Shown here: in pieces, positions 3,591 to 6,351 of the stretch
Position numbering within the stretch: the first letter of the stretch is position 1
Layout: every line of letters starts with the position of its first letter
Source: Acidobacteriota bacterium
GTDB taxonomy: Bacteria; Acidobacteriota; Terriglobia; Terriglobales; Acidobacteriaceae
DNA length: 6,351 nt
Reading direction: 5' to 3'
Assembly (NCBI GenBank): GCA_021810735.1
Contig: JAJZIF010000237.1
Coordinates: 1 to 6,351 of the forward strand
Program-made: the position numbers and the translations under genes
Notes under the pieces: generated by a model
Seen by the model: only the letters and a program-made list of their open reading frames with translations
The model's database searches: none
Told to the model about the DNA's origin: nothing

Positions 3591-6351
3591 TCAGCTTTCC
3601 TCAAAATTGGCTGCGATGAATTTCAATGTTCGCGCATTTTCCGACACGGTTCGGACTACATTTTCAGGAACGCCATTTGGCACTGCGGCTTGAATTTCCA
3701 ACGTCACTGTCACCTTTGCATCCACCAGTGATGCGAGATGTTGAATAATCGCTTCGCTAATGTCACCCGCATCGCGTGCAATCCGTGTTGGGTTGAGTTC
3801 GGCTGTTGCGTGGAATCGACGTAATTGCATCTTGTTCGCAACAGTACCGTCGTCTTGTACGCCAACAGAAGGCTGAGATGCACTTGGAGCATTCGGGACA
3901 TTGCTTACAATTCCCTTAGCCTCAGATGTCTCACGATCCATCCGCAGTTGTTCGACTGCAATGCTTGGCATGACCACAAGGCTTTCGCTGTCCAACCGAA
4001 CCCGCGCTTGTCTTCCTCCAACCAATCCCAGATATCGACTCGTGTTTTTGTCGAACCCATCCGCATAGGCGAAGGTTTCTACATCCCAACTAAAGCTCTT
4101 CACCCCATCTTCGATGGCATTGAGCAAAACCTGGGCATTCCTGACACGGGGGAGATAGATATGGCTGGCAAAGTCTTCTACTAGCTGCTTCACCTGAACT
4201 GCATTGCCGCGCCACAAAGGAATCTGGTCGAGTTCATGCCGCAAACGTGTTCCCGCCATCTCGCGTATCAACAGCTCGTCTTTCACCATTCGCTTGGAGG
4301 CACGGATTGCAAGCGGCTCATTCCCCTGGAGACGATATTCCCGAATCTCAACATCGGGAATTTTTTGCCCCTGTACGGGTGTGGCCTGTTCTGGCACCAG
4401 CAGCCACATATAGCATTCTGGAATCTGATCCTGAACTGTCCGCTTCGCGGCTTCCAGTTTTTTCTTGGCCTGATCTTCCTCTGTCGTCTCGACCACCAGC
4501 ACTCTCTCCCTGATGTCCTTGACAACAGATTCCCACGCCAACTCCAACCGAGCAGCCTGTTTCAGATCGTTCCACTTGCCTTGGTCAGCGGCGAGGAATA
4601 CCAGCATATTGCGGCTGCTTCTTCCTGCACCACCACGGTCAAGAATTTCCTGTGCCGCACGCACCGCTATACTGCTTGGCTGTTTCGACAGATGCGTCTG
4701 CTCTGGGCTGAGAATGACAAGTCGGACTTCCTGATCGTCGGACACATCATTGGGAGTCGGCGGACAAACGTGAACGCGGACAAACTCGCCTCTCTCTTTT
4801 GCCTGATCCTGCAAGCGCCTGCGAACCAAATCCAGCACGTCATGATCGGATTGGGAGGCGGCCCGCTCTTGTGCCAGACGCGCGACGCTGGCCTGAGTCG
4901 AGTACCAATAGCGATTGCCATCGAGATAGAGATACGTGGACAGGTCAACCAGCTTCCGTAGTGCATCTCCGAAGGTGGCTGAGTTCTCCCCAGGCTGAAC
5001 ACAACCTAGCTTGATACGCCTATCTTCGATCCCTCTGCGCGCAGCATTGAATGTCGGCGCAGAACCTAAATAAAGCGTTCGAGCAACACGACGGCAAGCA
5101 GAAACGCGACCGAAGAGCGGATTTTCCGCGTCCATTCGCAGCGGAAGACTGCTGGTTCCGTCGATATCGCGTTCGATAACGTGCTTCCATCCCTCCGGCA
5201 AATACCGGATCAGTTCCTCCTGCACCTCGGGTGCGTCTACCGGAACCGCGGCGGGCAGAATCAGCAGGTTTGCATCGTTCCGCTCCCACAACCGGTGGAT
5301 TACCGCCGACATCAACCGCAGCACACCGCGAGTCTTTTGGAATTTCTCCAGACTGGCCCAATCGTTATAGAGCCTGTCAAAAAGTTCTGGATGCACCGGA
5401 TAGGCGCGCTTCATCCGTTGCTCATAGTCCGCTCTGGACACCTCGTCCGGGAACTCACGCGGGTTCTTGCGATACTCGTCCACAAAGGCGCGGATCGCCA
5501 CGTCGCGCTGCTTCAGGAGTTCGGGATCAGTCACAGGTTGAAACAGCCGGCGGCGGACAATCTCAAAGCTCTCTTCCGCAGTAGCGGGGCGCCAGGAGGT
5601 TTCCACCCGTTGCATCACATTTTTCAGACGTTCCAATGCCGCCTGTCCGCCTTCACCGCCAATCTCCGTTTGCGAAGCTGGAATGCTGACAACAAGAAGC
5701 GCATTTTCCACGATCTTGGCGCTTTCACTCAGTGTTTGAGCAAATGTAAAGTGTGCATCAAAGTCTCCGGCAACCAGATCATTCTTGCTGTAAAGTTGCC
5801 GTGCATATGCAACCCATTCGTCGATCAAAATCAGGCAAGGCGAAAAAGTCTTGAGCAGGATGCGCAGCTCGTCGCCGGGGCTGACGCCCTTCTCATCCGC
5901 TGCACGAACGATCTCGTAACCTTTTTTGCCACCTAGCTGCCAGGCCAGCTCACCCCACAGTGTCCGCACAACCGTGCCATCTGGTTTCTTGTGAACATCC
6001 GCCGGAGAAATGCGGTTGCCCACCAATACGGCACGATGAATCTTTGGTGGAATCGACAGACCAACTTCCGTCGCGACCGTGTCCATGCCTGGCAGTTCGC
6101 TGGTTTGCACGTTGCCGCAGAGGTGATACAGCGCCAGCATGGAGTGCGTTTTGCCGCCGCCAAAGTTGGTTTGCAGTTCGACGACCGGATCGCCGCTCTG
6201 GCCTGCCAGTCTGCGCATGGCATTCTTCAGCAGCGTTTGCAGACCCTCTGTGATAAATGTCCTGCGGTAGAACTCGACAGGATTCTTATATTCCTCGGCT
6301 CCCTCGCCCAGATACACCTGCCACAAATCCGCGGCGAACTCGGCCTGCATG
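3591..6351 (-). CDS. DUF499 (COG1483-type) P-loop ATPase, N-terminus outside window
   Basis: One uninterrupted minus-strand frame runs to the window edge and stops at 3591-3593. The Met codon at 6348-6350 is probably internal: family members carry some tens of residues before this point, and the frame stays open there. Counting from that Met (919 residues), Walker A is 'NFGGGKTHS' (63-70) and Walker B is 'CLILIDEW' (172-179), with a sensor-like strand 'LLVVSIPAS' (218-226). These mark a P-loop ATPase of the DUF499 family. A charged helical middle follows (about 640-680, 'EEDQAKKKLEAAKRTVQDQI'). The C-terminus 'FHATAELNPTRIARDAG' through 'PENVVRTVSENARTLKF' (about 845-912) matches the conserved end of the family, so the 3' end is complete. 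No signal peptide or membrane segment is seen in the part present, so it is likely cytoplasmic. The family's biochemistry is poorly known. Genes of this type are reported in defence islands beside DUF1156 DNA methylases and helicases, which suggests an anti-phage or DNA-modification role; partners would lie beyond position 6351. Confidence 0.88.
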   Translation of the reverse strand, partial: MQAEFAADLWQVYLGEGAEEYKNPVEFYRRTFITEGLQTLLKNAMRRLAGQSGDPVVELQTNFGGGKTHSMLALYHLCGNVQTSELPGMDTVATEVGLSIPPKIHRAVLVGNRISPADVHKKPDGTVVRTLWGELAWQLGGKKGYEIVRAADEKGVSPGDELRILLKTFSPCLILIDEWVAYARQLYSKNDLVAGDFDAHFTFAQTLSESAKIVENALLVVSIPASQTEIGGEGGQAALERLKNVMQRVETSWRPATAEESFEIVRRRLFQPVTDPELLKQRDVAIRAFVDEYRKNPREFPDEVSRADYEQRMKRAYPVHPELFDRLYNDWASLEKFQKTRGVLRLMSAVIHRLWERNDANLLILPAAVPVDAPEVQEELIRYLPEGWKHVIERDIDGTSSLPLRMDAENPLFGRVSACRRVARTLYLGSAPTFNAARRGIEDRRIKLGCVQPGENSATFGDALRKLVDLSTYLYLDGNRYWYSTQASVARLAQERAASQSDHDVLDLVRRRLQDQAKERGEFVRVHVCPPTPNDVSDDQEVRLVILSPEQTHLSKQPSSIAVRAAQEILDRGGAGRSSRNMLVFLAADQGKWNDLKQAARLELAWESVVKDIRERVLVVETTEEDQAKKKLEAAKRTVQDQIPECYMWLLVPEQATPVQGQKIPDVEIREYRLQGNEPLAIRASKRMVKDELLIREMAGTRLRHELDQIPLWRGNAVQVKQLVEDFASHIYLPRVRNAQVLLNAIEDGVKSFSWDVETFAYADGFDKNTSRYLGLVGGRQARVRLDSESLVVMPSIAVEQLRMDRETSEAKGIVSNVPNAPSASQPSVGVQDDGTVANKMQLRRFHATAELNPTRIARDAGDISEAIIQHLASLVDAKVTVTLEIQAAVPNGVPENVVRTVSENARTLKFIAANFEES

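Noticed and set aside
3472..3693. 73-codon plus-strand frame reaching into the DUF499 3' end
   Set aside because: It has no ribosome site or family resemblance and overlaps the conserved C-terminus of the opposite gene.
4236..5936. Long plus-strand frames of about 240-250 codons (4236-4961 and 5181-5936)
   Set aside because: Both are antisense to the DUF499 gene, which has motifs along its length; these frames look like translated complement with no domain pattern.

Overview
This is a bacterial window of moderate GC content. It shows AGGAGG-type ribosome binding, a GTG start, an intrinsic terminator and an IS5-family relic. No gene here fixes the taxon. The mix of a GH39-like glycosidase, a PhyH dioxygenase and a DUF499 ATPase would suit a soil or plant-associated bacterium such as a proteobacterium or acidobacterium, but that is only a guess.

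Left part (1-2328, plus strand): a carbohydrate-related segment. It opens with the C-terminal two-thirds or so of a GH39-like glycoside hydrolase, cut by the window edge at its probable acid/base glutamate. A 357-base gap with two dyads follows. Next is a phytanoyl-CoA dioxygenase (PhyH) family gene of normal length with all recognisable catalytic residues, but its reading frame is broken by one in-frame TGA at codon 137. Directly after its stop lies a short, frame-shifted coding-like scrap that weakly resembles the C-terminal end of a Gfo/Idh/MocA-type dehydrogenase. A long, near-perfect hairpin at 2329-2378 closes this segment and is a convincing terminator.

Middle (2379-3590): a decayed patch. 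It holds a second small hairpin and the 3' two-thirds or less of an IS5-family transposase that has lost its N-terminus and carries one nonsense codon and one single-base insertion. About 390 bases of lower-GC non-coding DNA follow, with one spaced inverted repeat near the possible IS end.

Right part (3591-6351, minus strand): one long intact reading frame, open at the window edge. It encodes a DUF499 (COG1483-type) P-loop ATPase with clear Walker A and Walker B motifs. Proteins of this family are often found in defence islands next to DNA methylases and helicases. None of those partners is visible, because the upstream side of its operon lies beyond the window.

Overall, the window looks like the edge between a degrading sugar-metabolism locus and the tail of a possible defence operon, with a dead insertion sequence at the seam. 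The genes read towards each other and show no functional link. I see no CRISPR array, tRNA or rRNA, and no new multi-gene system can be demonstrated from this window alone.
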